Shown: positions 7,964 through 17,643, counted from the stretch's first letter. The stretch is DNA of 64,000 bases from CAVSUZ01 sp963791885 (GCA_963791885.1 CAWBUL010000006.1:496001-560000), one strand, 5' to 3'. The notes: generated from the letters alone by a model not told the origin. Made by a program: numbers and translations.

Positions 7964-8013
7964 TCGTAGTCACATCCTCATTCGGTGGTTCCCCCTCCCA
8001 GAAAGGGCACGGT

Positions 8014-11000
8014 ATGCTGCAAAAACGTCGCCCATCGAAGCAACGCTCCCCTCCGGTGAAACGTCCACCGCGCGAGGACGCGGACTTCCTCATTGTCGGC
8101 GTCGGCACTTCGGCCGGCGGCCTTGATGCCTGCCGCAAGCTTCTGCGCGCGCTGCCCGATAGCGCCGGGATGGCCTTCGTGCTGGTTCAGCATCTCGACC
8201 CGAACCATGAAAGCCTGATGGTCGATCTGTTGGCCGGGTACACCTCGATGACGGTGCGGCAGGCCGCGAACGGAATGCCGATCGAGCGGGAGCACCTCTA
8301 TGTCATCCCGCCCGGCACCTATCTTTCGGTGGGTGGTGGTGTCCTGCACCTCTCACCGCCGCCGGTCCGTCATGGCGCCCGCCTGCCGTTCGACCACCTG
8401 CTGCACTCGCTTGCGGCGGATTACGGCGCGCGTGCCGCGTGCGTTGTCCTATCGGGAACCGGCACTGACGGCAGCCTCGGGTTACGGGCGGTGAAGGAGA
8501 AACACGGGCTGGTCATCGTTCAGGACCCGGAGGAGGCCGCCTATGACGGAATGCCCCGCAGCGCGATCATGACGGGGCTGGTCGATCGGGTGGTTCCGGT
8601 AGCGCAGATCCCGCAGGCGCTCGCTGAATTCGCAGCGCATATGACGCCAGGCCAAGAACCCGCCACACCGGCTTCGGAGGATCAGGCACCGGACGGCCTG
8701 GCGGCGGTGATCGAGCTGCTGCGCACCAGGACCGATCATGATTTCACCCTGTACAAGCCTGGTACGCTGAGCCGCCGGATCGAGCGGCGTATGGGGATGG
8801 CATCGATCAGGACCAATAACATGGCGCAGTACGCCGCGCTCTTCCGCCGCGATCCTACGGAGCTCGACCTGCTCGCCAAGGATCTGCTGATCAACGTAAC
8901 CAGCTTCTTCCGCGACCCCGAGGTGTTTGAGCTGCTGGCGAAGCAGATCGTGCCTGAGCTCGTGGTCCGCGCCCGGTCGGGCAATCATCCCGTTCGCATC
9001 TGGGTTGCCGGCTGCAGCACCGGGGAGGAGACCTATTCCCTGGTCATGCTCTTCCGTGAGGAGATCACCGCTTCCAACCTCGACGTCAAGCTGCAGGTGT
9101 TTGCCTCCGACGTCGATCCCGACGCGGTTGCGGCCGCGCGGGAAGGATTATATCCCGAAACGATCGCGGCAGAGGTCTCGCCGGCACGGCTGTCTCGCTT
9201 TTTTTCGAAGGAAGACCGCGGATATCGAGTTTCGCCCGACCTTCGCTCGGTTGTGGTGTTCACGGTGCAGGACCTCCTGGCTGATCCGCCGTTCTCGCGC
9301 CTCGATCTGGTGTCCTGCCGCAACGTTCTAATTTACCTGCGCCCCGAGGCGCAGGCCAGGGTTCTCTCGCTATTCCATTTCGCACTGCGGGAGGACGGTA
9401 TCCTGCTGCTGGGCAGTTCGGAGACAGTCGGCGATGTGAAGGGCCGGTTCGACGTGATCTCCAAGCCGGGGCGACTTTATCGGCACGTTGGCCGGGCCCG
9501 TGCAGGCGAACTCGGTTTCCTGATGGCAGCGGGCGAGGGCGCAAAATCCCCACCCCGAGCGGGACAAGGGCGCCCTCCCTCACGTGAGGTCGCTCTCGCG
9601 GAGCTATGCCGCCGGCTGGTATTTGAAGCCTATGCCCCGGCGGCGGTGCTGATCAATCGCAACAATGAGTGCCTTTATTCCCTGGGCCCAATCGACCAGT
9701 ATCTGCGGGTGGCCCCCGGCCTGCCGACCCGCGATCTGCTGGCGATGACGCCGCAGGGCCAGCGGACGAAACTGCGCGCGGCGATTTATGAAGCGACCCA
9801 AAATAACGCACGTGTGGTCGTGGCCGGCGCCGGCGGTGCCAAGGGCGATGGCCGCCGGTTTTCCATCGCCGTCCAGCCCGTCGTGAGCGACGGTGAGGCC
9901 CTTCTGCTGATCTGCTTCGTGGACGAGCCGAAGCCCGCGCAACGACCCAACCTCCCGGTCGCACTCGGAGACCGCAGCAAGATCGCCGAACTGGAGCAGG
10001 AACTCGCGGCCACCAGGGCGGAGCTGGATGGTGCGATCCACAACCTGGAGATTTCCAACGAAGAACAACGGACCGCCAACGAGGAAGCGCTGTCCGTTAA
10101 TGAGGAGTTCCAATCGACCAATGAGGAGCTGCTAACCTCAAAGGAGGAATTGCAGTCGCTGAACGAGGAGCTGACCGCGCTCAACACCCAGCTTCAGGAA
10201 ACCTTGGAGCGTCAGCGGACGACCTCGAACGACCTGCAGAACATCCTCTACAGCACCGATGTCGCAACACTGTTTCTCGACCAGGACCTCCACATCCGCT
10301 TCTTCACTCCGGCAACCAAACTATTGTTTAATGTGATCCCGACCGATGTCGGGCGGCCGATCGGCGATCTCACGTCGCTTGCAGTCGATGGCAGCCTGCT
10401 CCCCGACGCGCGGATGGTGCTGCAAGGATTGGCCCCGATCGAGCGAGAGATCCAGACACCGGCCGGTACCTGCTACGTTCGCCGCATCATGCCCTATCGC
10501 ACCCAGGACAACGGGGTCGCGGGTGTTGTGATCACCTTTACCGATATCACCGAGCACAGGCGTGCCGCGGACGCCGTTCAGGCGGCCAGGCAGCAGGCGG
10601 ACTTGGCAAATGCCGCGAAGTCGCGGTTTCTCGCCGCCGCAAGCCACGACCTTCGCCAGCCACTGCAGACACTTGCGCTAATCCAGGGGCTGCTTGCGCA
10701 GACCCTCCAGGGGAAACAGCCGCTGCAACTGCTCGCGCGCTTCGAGGAAACGTTGGACGCCATGTCCGGCATGCTGAACACGCTGCTGGACATCAACCAG
10801 CTCGAGAGCGGGGTTGTGCATGTCGAGCCGGCGAGCTTTCCCGTCAATGATCTGCTGGAGCGGCTGCAGAACGAGTTCATCTATCACGCCCAGGGGCGCG
10901 GGCTCGCGTTTCATGTGGTTCCGTGCGGCCTGCGGATCCGCAGCGATCCGCGTCTACTCGGTCAGATAATCCGCAACCTCATTTCCAACGCGTTGAAATA

Positions 11001-12408
11001 TACCCCGCGCGGAAAAATCCTGCTCGGGTGCCGCCGCCATGGGGACATGCTGAGCATCGAGATCTGGGATACCGGCATCGGCATTCCGGAGGCGGAACTC
11101 CAAGCAATCTTCGAGGAATACCATCAGATCGACAATGTCGCGCGCGAACGAAGCCGGGGTCTGGGCCTTGGTCTGTCGATCGTGCAGCGCCTGGGGAGGC
11201 TGCTGGGTCATCGGGTGCGCGTTCGCTCGCGCCATGGCAAAGGCTCGGTCTTCGCAGTTGAGGTCATGCTCGCGCCGGATGCTGCCGCAAGCGCACCCGA
11301 ACAGCCGCTTCAAAAGGAAAGTCAACGAAAGGGAGGCGTCACTGAACATACGGGCACTATCCTCATCGTCGAGGACGATCCTGAGGTACGAGAGTTGCTC
11401 GAATTGCTCCTCAGCGACGAGGGCCACCACGTAACCAGCGCGCCGGACGCTGCGACGGCACTCGAACTGGTGGGGCACGCTGCGGTTCAGCCTGATCTGA
11501 TTCTGGCGGATTACAACCTGCCGAACGGGATGGACGGGCTGCAGGCCACTGCGAAGCTGCGGGAACAACTGCATCGGCAGATCCCGGTCATCATGCTGAC
11601 GGGCGACATATCAAGCGGCACGCTCCGCGACATCGCGCGAGGCGACTGCGTGCAGCTCCACAAGCCGGTGAAGGTCTCTGAGCTGACGCAGACCATTGGG
11701 CGGCTTCTCTCGATCTCGCCTTCGGCGGGTCACGCCGCTGCAGCCGTGGAGCCTGCAATCGGGGGCCCGCCGGAGGCCAGCAGACCCGGTTCCCCTGTCA
11801 TCTTTGTCGTGGACGACGACAACAACGTGCGTGCAGGCATACGCAGCATGCTCACGGCGGACGGCAAGGTGGTTGAGGATTATGCGTCGGCCGAGGCATT
11901 TCTCGCCGCCTACAAGCCGGGCCGCGACGGATGCCTGTTGGTCGATGCCTATCTGCCGGGGATGAGCGGACTGCAGTTGTTACAGCGGATGCATGAACAT
12001 GGCCATCAGCTGCCTGCCATCATGATTACTGGAAACAGCGACGTGCCGACCGCCGTTGAGGCCATGAAGGCGGGCGCTCTGGACTTTAGCGAGAAGCCGA
12101 TCAGCCACGGCGACCTGCTCGACAGCATTCATCGCGCGCTGGAGCAGTCCAGGGATTCAGGCAAGCTGGCGGCGTGGCGCGAGGCGGCGGCCGCCCACGT
12201 CGCGGACCTCACCGCCCGCCAACGCCAGATCATGGAGCTGGTACTCGCGGGGCACCCCAGCAAGAACATCGCTGCCGATCTTGGCATCAGCCAACGCACG
12301 GTCGAGAACCATCGTGCCGAGATCATGAAGCGAACCGGGACGCGGTCGCTGCCGGCCTTGGCCCGGCTGGCGCTTGCCGCCGCCGACCACCAGGAGACAG
12401 CGCACTAG
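8014..12408 (+). CDS. CheB-CheR-PAS-histidine kinase-REC-REC-LuxR fusion
   Basis: Predicted 1,464-residue protein joining a whole signalling pathway in one chain. CheB methylesterase: residues about 24-210 with triad Ser33 (GTSAGG), His60, Asp152 (GTGTDG). CheR methyltransferase: about 230-490 with SAM motif GCSTGEE near 336. A Glu/Asn-rich coiled coil (NEEQRTANEEALSVNEEF) leads into a PAS domain (about 740-850). Histidine kinase: His878 in AASHDLRQPLQ, N box NLISNALKYTP near 990, G boxes DTGIGIP and GLGLGLS. Receiver 1 has Asp1166, receiver 2 Asp1311, and the C terminus is a FixJ/LuxR HTH (LTARQRQIMELVLAG, then TVENHRAEIMKR). GAAAGGG precedes the ATG. It stands alone, without other chemotaxis genes, so a stress-type output rather than flagellar control is likely; ligand and targets are unknown. 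Confidence 0.92.
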   Translation: MLQKRRPSKQRSPPVKRPPREDADFLIVGVGTSAGGLDACRKLLRALPDSAGMAFVLVQHLDPNHESLMVDLLAGYTSMTVRQAANGMPIEREHLYVIPPGTYLSVGGGVLHLSPPPVRHGARLPFDHLLHSLAADYGARAACVVLSGTGTDGSLGLRAVKEKHGLVIVQDPEEAAYDGMPRSAIMTGLVDRVVPVAQIPQALAEFAAHMTPGQEPATPASEDQAPDGLAAVIELLRTRTDHDFTLYKPGTLSRRIERRMGMASIRTNNMAQYAALFRRDPTELDLLAKDLLINVTSFFRDPEVFELLAKQIVPELVVRARSGNHPVRIWVAGCSTGEETYSLVMLFREEITASNLDVKLQVFASDVDPDAVAAAREGLYPETIAAEVSPARLSRFFSKEDRGYRVSPDLRSVVVFTVQDLLADPPFSRLDLVSCRNVLIYLRPEAQARVLSLFHFALREDGILLLGSSETVGDVKGRFDVISKPGRLYRHVGRARAGELGFLMAAGEGAKSPPRAGQGRPPSREVALAELCRRLVFEAYAPAAVLINRNNECLYSLGPIDQYLRVAPGLPTRDLLAMTPQGQRTKLRAAIYEATQNNARVVVAGAGGAKGDGRRFSIAVQPVVSDGEALLLICFVDEPKPAQRPNLPVALGDRSKIAELEQELAATRAELDGAIHNLEISNEEQRTANEEALSVNEEFQSTNEELLTSKEELQSLNEELTALNTQLQETLERQRTTSNDLQNILYSTDVATLFLDQDLHIRFFTPATKLLFNVIPTDVGRPIGDLTSLAVDGSLLPDARMVLQGLAPIEREIQTPAGTCYVRRIMPYRTQDNGVAGVVITFTDITEHRRAADAVQAARQQADLANAAKSRFLAAASHDLRQPLQTLALIQGLLAQTLQGKQPLQLLARFEETLDAMSGMLNTLLDINQLESGVVHVEPASFPVNDLLERLQNEFIYHAQGRGLAFHVVPCGLRIRSDPRLLGQIIRNLISNALKYTPRGKILLGCRRHGDMLSIEIWDTGIGIPEAELQAIFEEYHQIDNVARERSRGLGLGLSIVQRLGRLLGHRVRVRSRHGKGSVFAVEVMLAPDAAASAPEQPLQKESQRKGGVTEHTGTILIVEDDPEVRELLELLLSDEGHHVTSAPDAATALELVGHAAVQPDLILADYNLPNGMDGLQATAKLREQLHRQIPVIMLTGDISSGTLRDIARGDCVQLHKPVKVSELTQTIGRLLSISPSAGHAAAAVEPAIGGPPEASRPGSPVIFVVDDDNNVRAGIRSMLTADGKVVEDYASAEAFLAAYKPGRDGCLLVDAYLPGMSGLQLLQRMHEHGHQLPAIMITGNSDVPTAVEAMKAGALDFSEKPISHGDLLDSIHRALEQSRDSGKLAAWREAAAAHVADLTARQRQIMELVLAGHPSKNIAADLGISQRTVENHRAEIMKRTGTRSLPALARLALAAADHQETAH

Positions 12409-12727
12409 CACTACTTTGGCACTTGTACGGTCACGCGGCGGTTCTGTATCAGACTGGGATTCAGCGGAGCGCTTGCTGTGTCCCGTTCTGTCGCGTTCGG
12501 AGACGATCTTGACCGCTGGTTGATTCCGTTTCTTGCAGTGATGGGCCGCAGCACACGGCGGCGCTGGGGACCACTCTACGTACGGGGGCTACTTGGGCCG
12601 GATGGTCCGAAGAGCGTACAGCCGATTGCCGAGCGTCTCGGGCTCCGCAGCCACGATCAACTGCACCACTTCATCAGCAGTTCGAGCTGGGACGACGCGC
12701 CTGACCCTGCCCCCAAACTGTCCTCAC

Positions 12728-13759
12728 TCATAACCAGAATCCGTTCTGGTTGTGGTCCGTCCTGGACCGGGTTGCGAACTCGTTCGGAGTAAGTCCACGC
12801 AGGCTGGTGTGGGGCCGATGGGCATTATAGTCGGCCCGCCAAGCTTCGATGATCCTCCGGGCTGCGGGCAAGCCCTGGAAGACGTGCTCATTGAGGCATT
12901 CGTCGCGCAAGCGACCGTTCAGGCTCTCGACGAATGCGTTCTGCACTGGCTTGCCGGGGGCGATGTAGTGCCAGCCGACACCGCGATCCTGCTGCCAACT
13001 CAGCACCACATGCGACGTCAGCTCGGTCCCGTTGTCGCTGACCACCAGCAAGGGGGCGCCGCGCCGTTCTACGATGTGATTGAGTTCGCGCACCACCCTG
13101 CGACCGGACAGCGATGTATCCACCACCAGCGCCAGGCATTCGCGGGTGAAGTCGTCCACCACCACAAGCACCCGAAAGCGGCGGCCGTCGGCCAGTACGT
13201 CGGAGACGAAGTCCAGGCTCCAGCGCTGGTTCGGACCCTGTGGCAACGTCATTGGCGCGCGCGTTCCCAAAGCCCGCTTGCGACCGCCACGCCGCCGCAC
13301 AACCAGTCGTTCCTCGCGGTAGAGCCGGAACAGCTTCTTGTGATTTAGCATGATCCCTTCTCGCCGCAGCAGAATATGCAAACGCCGATATCCGAACCGG
13401 CGCCGCTCGGCCGCCAACGCGCGGAGCCGCGTGCGAACCGCAGCGTCGCCGCCACGGCGCGATAGGTAACGGAACACCTTCGGTGCAATGCTCAGCAGCG
13501 AACAGGCACGCCGCTGCGAATAGCTCTTCTCTTCAATCGCCCAGATCACAGCTTTCCGCCGCGAGCCGGGCGTCAGAAGTTTTTTCCCAAGGCTTCCTTC
13601 AGCGTCGCCACATCCAGCACCGATTCCGCCAGCAGCTTCTTCAGCTTGCGGTTCTCCTCTTCCAGAGCCTTCAGTCTCTTGGCGTCCGAGATCTCCATCC
13701 CGCCGTAGCGCGATCGCCAATTGTAGAACGTCGCGTCGCTGATCCCGTGCTTGCGGCAC
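12728..13759 (-). CDS. IS3 transposase OrfB (made as OrfAB fusion)
   Basis: DDE integrase-fold catalytic part of the IS3 transposase. Conserved blocks include the helical HTH_21-like segment (ERRRFGYRRLHILLRREGI), first Asp in WSLDFVSDVLADGR, second Asp in LLVVSDNGTELTS, and the Glu in NAFVESLNGRLRDECLNEH. The frame is open up to 13759, but real coding begins about 13590 where the orfA reading shifts. The slippery heptamer A AAA AAC (minus strand, 13579-13585) lies just before the orfA stop, so OrfAB is produced by -1 frameshifting, giving LGKKLLTPG across the junction. It appears intact. Confidence 0.92.
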   Translation of the reverse strand: MPQARDQRRDVLQLAIALRRDGDLGRQETEGSGRGEPQAEEAAGGIGAGCGDAEGSLGKKLLTPGSRRKAVIWAIEEKSYSQRRACSLLSIAPKVFRYLSRRGGDAAVRTRLRALAAERRRFGYRRLHILLRREGIMLNHKKLFRLYREERLVVRRRGGRKRALGTRAPMTLPQGPNQRWSLDFVSDVLADGRRFRVLVVVDDFTRECLALVVDTSLSGRRVVRELNHIVERRGAPLLVVSDNGTELTSHVVLSWQQDRGVGWHYIAPGKPVQNAFVESLNGRLRDECLNEHVFQGLPAARRIIEAWRADYNAHRPHTSLRGLTPNEFATRSRTDHNQNGFWL

Positions 13760-13839
13760 AGCTCCGTTACCGGCAGTCCTGCCTGATGGTCTTTCAGCAC
13801 ACCGATGATCTGCTCCTCAGTGAACCGGCTCTTCCTCAT
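13573..13839 (-). CDS. IS3 OrfA, HTH and leucine-zipper protein
   Basis: 88-residue OrfA beginning MRKSRFTEEQIIGVLKDHQA. It contains the transposase HTH (ELCRKHGISDATFYNWRSRY) followed by a heptad region (LKALEEENRKLKKLL) for multimerisation. The last codons (LGKNF) end right after the AAAAAAC slippery site used to make the OrfAB fusion. Confidence 0.92.
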   Translation of the reverse strand: MRKSRFTEEQIIGVLKDHQAGLPVTELCRKHGISDATFYNWRSRYGGMEISDAKRLKALEEENRKLKKLLAESVLDVATLKEALGKNF

Positions 13840-14972
13840 CTTCCGTCTCCTGGCGGGAACGGACGCTAGCTCAGAGCGGGGACATTTCAGGGGGCAGGGT
13901 CACGCCGTTATGGCGTGTGCTCGCGGAACGCGCTGATGCCATCGTGGGCGGCGACGACGCGGTGCTGGTCGTCGATGACACGGCGATCCCCAAGAAGGGC
14001 ACGCTCTCGGTCGGGGTTGCTCCACAATACTGTGGCGAGCTTGGAAAGCAGGCGAACTGTCAGGCGCTGGTCTCGCTGACGTTGGCGTGCGGCGAAGTGC
14101 CGGTGCCGATCGGCCTGCGCCTGTTCCTGCCGAAGTCGTGGACTGACGACGAAGCGCGCTGCGCCGCTGCCGGCGTGGCGGAGACGGAGCGCACGGCGCT
14201 AACCAAGCCGGAGATCGCGCTGAAAGAGATCGACCGCGTGCGCGCCGCCGGCGTCCGCTTCGGCTGCGTCCTGGCCGATGCGGGATACGGCCTCAGCGCA
14301 CCGTTCCGCCAAGGCTTGAGCGCGCGTGATCTGGTCTGGTCGGTTGGCGTCCCGCGCACGCAGAAGGTGTTCACCACCGGCGTTGGGCTGCTGTTTCCGC
14401 GTGCCAACAAGGGAAAGCCACGACAGCATGCCGTCCCAAGTGAGGACGCGCGGGCGGGTGCGGACGTGCTGGACAACTGCCGTTGGCGGCGCATCATCTG
14501 GCGTCAGGGCAGCAAAGGTGCGCTCACCGCTCGGTTTGCGGCTTTGCGCGTGCGGGTTGCCGACGGGCTGCGCAGCCCGCGTCACGGCCGTTGGCCCGGC
14601 GAGGCGGTCTGGCTGATCGGCGAATGGCGCAGCAGCGGCGAGCGGAAATACTATCTGAGCAATCTGCCGCCAGGCACGTCGCTGCGCCGCCTCGCCGTCA
14701 GCATCAAGGCGCGGTGGGTCTGCGAGCAGGCCCATCAGCAGCTCAAGCAAGAGCTTGGCCTCGGGGCTTTCGAGGGACGATCGTGGACCGGGCTGCATCG
14801 GCATGCGCTCATGAGCTGCATCGCCTTCGCCTACCTTCAGCACCTGCGGCTCCGGGCCGCAGCGCGGGGAAAAAAAGAACCAGACCCCGACAGCCCCTCC
14901 GAAGCCGACGCTTCCTGAAATCCGCCGCGCTGTCATCGCTCGACTGTTCGCTCCGCCACAACCGCCAAGCCG

Positions 14973-15510
14973 ATGTCCGCATTGCCGGAAAAGATTGCAG
15001 AGGAATCTGCTGTGAAGAAGCTCGCGGCGTCCGGCTTTGAGATGAAGAATCTTAGCGTCATCGGCAAGGGTTAGCATAGCGAAGAGTAAGGTCGTGGGAT
15101 TTTACACGGCAGCCGACAGAGTGAAGTTCTGGGGCCTGCGCGGTGCGTTCTGGGGCGGGCTTTGGGGCTTATTCTTCGGCGGACTGTTTCTCTTCGTTCC
15201 CGTCATAGGCCATGTTGTCGTGCTCGGCTACATCGCCGCGACAGTGATCTCCGCCGCTGAAAGCGCCGTCGTCGTCGGGGGGCTGAGTGCGATCGGCGCT
15301 GCACTCTTCGGCATAGGCATCCCGAAGGACAGCGTCATTCGCTATGAGGCGGCCGTCAAAGCGGACCGCTTTCTGGTGATGGCACATGGTACGGCGAGCG
15401 AAATGGCTCGTGCGAAGTCTGTGCTCGGTACGACCAACCCCTCGTCTCTCGATGTTCACATGGGTGCCCACGTGAACGAGCCCGGTGGCTTGGTGGCTGC
15501 AGGGTCATGA
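14973..15510 (+). pseudogene. General-stress-type membrane protein, nonsense and frameshift
   Basis: Upstream part MSALPEKIAEESAVKKLAAS, then GFEMKNLSVIGKG, is followed by an in-frame TAG and, after HSEE, by an extra T that shifts the frame; the remainder VVGFYTAADRVKFWGLRGAF continues from 15094. The family (DUF1269-like, low-oxygen or stress associated) normally reads VIGKGYHSEEKVVGFY, so both lesions are visible directly. The body has two hydrophobic helices (GGLWGLFFGGLFLFVPVIG and the AATVISAAESAVVVGGLSA region). The N terminus abuts the IS701 end and looks replaced. A short product from 15094 might still be made. Confidence 0.7.
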
Positions 15511-15983
15511 CAGGCGCGTCATCGCCGGTTGTGCAGAACGCTGCCGTCGGCAAAAGACCCGCGGAGGTATGCCTGAACGATCTGCGGGTCTTTGGTGAGC
15601 AGATGCAGGAGGAGGGTTACTGGTTGGGCGGATCAGCCCACGCCTACGACGATCCGATGGGTGCACACGGTGACGGTGACCCGATGAGTAGCCGACCGGC
15701 GGATCGCACGGTAGGCTATTTGAATGCCCGGCCTGGATATAAAACCCGTATTCTCCTGGCTTCGGCAAACATTCTTGCGCGAAGCGGCCAGCAACAGCTG
15801 TGCGAGGACGTGCTCGCCACAGTTCGGGAAACCTACAAAGGATATGCGGCCAATCTTCATGTTCGTGGGATAAGGCCGGCCGACGGTCCGGGTCGGGAGC
15901 AGCGGCCAGTTCGATCAACAAAGCAAAAAGGTGGGAGCGTACTGGAGCGCCCACATGTCGGTCAAAGCCGGCGGCTGAGGTGA
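15507..15983 (+). pseudogene. N-terminal part of a PRC-barrel-type stress protein
   Basis: 158-codon frame starting at an ATGA overlap with the stop of the preceding gene. Segments DLRVFGEQMQEEGYWLGGSA, the DPM..DPM Gly/His-rich loop, and RPGYKTRILLASANILARSG followed by CEDVLATVRETYK match the N-terminal half of alphaproteobacterial proteins that end in a PRC-barrel (recalled). Here the sequence degrades after RGIRPADGPG and the barrel itself is absent, so the gene is truncated and frameshifted. Confidence 0.6.
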
Positions 15984-16060
15984 GGTCATTTGGCTGCGAC
16001 CAAACGTCTCGACCAACAAGATCTCTCCGGTCGTGTCATCAAGTGGCCCAGGAGGCACCC

Positions 16061-16340
16061 ATCTAGCGCGAACACCCCTGCATCCTGACGATCAACGGCG
16101 GCTCGTCGAGTATCAAGTTCGGGCTTTTTGAGGTGAGCAACGGCCTCCAGCGCATCATGCACGGCGAAATCGCCCGGATTGGACTTCCTCGGGCCAAACT
16201 CCGCGCCGAGCGCTTGCCTCCTGATGCTGACATTTCGCGGTTGGCGACGGCAGCAGACTATGCGGCGGCTACGGATGTTCTCATGAACACGATCGAGGAA
16301 TGTGGCGCCCGTCGCGGATTAGAGCTGCAAACCACCGCCG
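16061..16340 (+). pseudogene. ackA: Acetate kinase N-terminal relic
   Basis: From 16067 the frame encodes REHPCILTINGGSSSIKFGL, the phosphate-binding N-terminal strand of acetate kinases, then SNGLQRIMHGEIARIGLPRA and ADYAAATDVLMNTIEE. GGAGG at 16051 is in place, but the expected start and second codon read ATC TAG, consistent with decay of ATG TCG. Homology fades after about 16330 and the catalytic C-terminal domain is missing. Together with the two preceding genes it marks an eroded fermentation/stress cluster. Confidence 0.7.
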
Positions 16341-16625
16341 TCCACCAGCTTGCACCGCTTAGCCTGGGGCGGCTCGTGTCGACACTTGGCGTCCGTCAGT
16401 GGCATCGCGTCCGACCTCCCTTGAGCCGACGATACCATCAGGGGGCTCGGATACCACCAAAAATACCATCACGCTTCGCTCGCTACCGGCAATGCGACGT
16501 TCTAGCTGTCGCTACGCCAAGGCCCCTTCTCGAAGCCAAAAATATGGCATTCTCTGGCTTTAGCAGGCTGCGGAAAAACCGCTTGATCGACACGAGGCCG
16601 ATCTGATTCGCTTTCGCTCCACTGG

Positions 16626-17210
16626 GTGGAGCCGGCAATGCGGGGCAAGGATCGGCAGAACGGGCATCTCTTCTGCTACGTCACACCGGAGAGGCTGATC
16701 CCGGCGGATCACCCGCTGCGCGGCATTCGCATCCTGGTTAATCAGGCGCTCGAATGCATGGAGCCAAGCTTCGCATCGATCTACACGAAGGATGGCCGGC
16801 CATCGATCCCGCCGGAACGACTGCTGCGGGCATTGCTGTTGCAGGCGCTGTTCTCGGTCCGCTCGGAACGTCAGTTGATGGAGCAACTGACCTACAACCT
16901 GCTGTATCGCTGGTTCGTCGGCTTGGCGATGGACGGCCCGGTGTGGGACGTGACGGTGTTCACGAAGAACCGTGACCGGCCGCTGGAGGGCGACGTCGCG
17001 CGCGGGTTCTTCCGCGCGGTTTTGGCGGACCCGCAGATCAAGCCGCTGCTGTCGAAGGACCATTTCTCGGTCGATGGAACGCTGATCGAGGCCTGGGCGG
17101 AGCTGGCCAAGGACCACTGGAGGGGTGGCCGGCTGTGGGTTTCGCTGCGATGGGCGTATCCAGGCAGGATTTGGTCGCGGCTGCGCGCTGCGGCTATGAT
17201 GCCATTCTAA
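16626..17210 (+). pseudogene. IS5-superfamily transposase, 3' truncated
   Basis: Starts MEPAMRGKDRQNGHLFCYVT and continues through the DUF772 helical domain (GRPSIPPERLLRALLLQALF, then RQLMEQLTYNLLYRWFVGL) to the first catalytic Asp in FSVDGTLIEAWA. After about 17100 the family sequence is lost and the frame ends in unrelated codons, so the second Asp and the Glu are missing. The left IS end is probably near 16560 (GGCTTTAGCAGGCTGCGGAA). Confidence 0.8.
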
Positions 17211-17256
17211 TCTTCACGCGCGACGTTCGGAGATCGGGTCGTTGCTGGGTAGGCGA

Positions 17257-17643
17257 ATGGCACGCTTCAATCGTCAGGTACTAAATCACCTGACGCGACC
17301 GCTTGCCCGTCGCCTTCCGGGATTCGGCGTCATCATTCATCGTGGTCGGCGGAGCGGTCGCACCTACGAAACGCCCGTCAATGTATTCCGCCGCAGTGAC
17401 GGCTACGTGGTCGCGTTGACCTACGGTGCCGGTGCTGAATGGGTGAGAAACGTGCTTACCGCTGGTGTCTGCGACTTGATTACCCGCGGTCGCCGCATGC
17501 GGGTCGTCGTTTCGCATATCCAGCATGACGAGCAACTGCTCCCCGTCCCGGCTCTCGTCCGGCTGATACTGCGGCAGATTCACGTTGCGGACTTTCTGCA
17601 CTTGAGTTCACCACAGCCGGAGCATGAGGCTTCACGTCGATAA
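17257..17643 (+). CDS. Deazaflavin (F420)-type nitroreductase-family protein
   Basis: Predicted 128-residue protein beginning MARFNRQVLNHLTRPLARRL. The small split-barrel fold of the DDN/DUF385 family is indicated by GFGVIIHRGRRSGRTYETPV, DGYVVALTYGAGAEWVRNVL and DLITRGRRMRV. Family members bind F420 or FMN, or act as small flavin-dependent reductases. Length is slightly short but includes the whole barrel. A TTG at 17242 gives a 5-residue longer alternative. It immediately follows the truncated IS, so its native promoter may be lost. Cofactor and substrate are unknown. Confidence 0.8.
   Translation: MARFNRQVLNHLTRPLARRLPGFGVIIHRGRRSGRTYETPVNVFRRSDGYVVALTYGAGAEWVRNVLTAGVCDLITRGRRMRVVVSHIQHDEQLLPVPALVRLILRQIHVADFLHLSSPQPEHEASRR

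Larger units (their letters stand above)
12702..13902 (-). mobile_element. IS3-family (IS407-type) element, 1,201 bp, CGCC duplication
   Basis: Ends are TGACCCTGCCCCCAAACTGT at 12702 and, inward from 13902, TGACCCTGCCCCCTGAAATG. The target duplication CGCC is seen at 12698-12701 and 13903-13906. The element is complete with orfA and orfB and sits in the IS701 transposase gene, so it arrived later than that IS. Confidence 0.93.
12478..14918 (+). pseudogene. IS701-like transposase interrupted by an IS3 element
   Basis: Two exons of one transposase flank the IS3 element. The first (12478-12701) begins MSRSVAFGDDLDRWLIPFLA and ends at HHFISSSSWDDAP; removing the IS3 plus one CGCC copy restores LWRVLAERADAIVGG and the catalytic VVDDTAIPKKG segment without any frame change, giving a 411-residue protein. 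The downstream part has LADAGYG and the conserved WVCEQAHQQLKQELGL region typical of IS701/DUF4338-like DDE enzymes. The gene is inactivated only by the insertion. The outer inverted repeats of the IS701 element could not be located with confidence. Confidence 0.85.
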
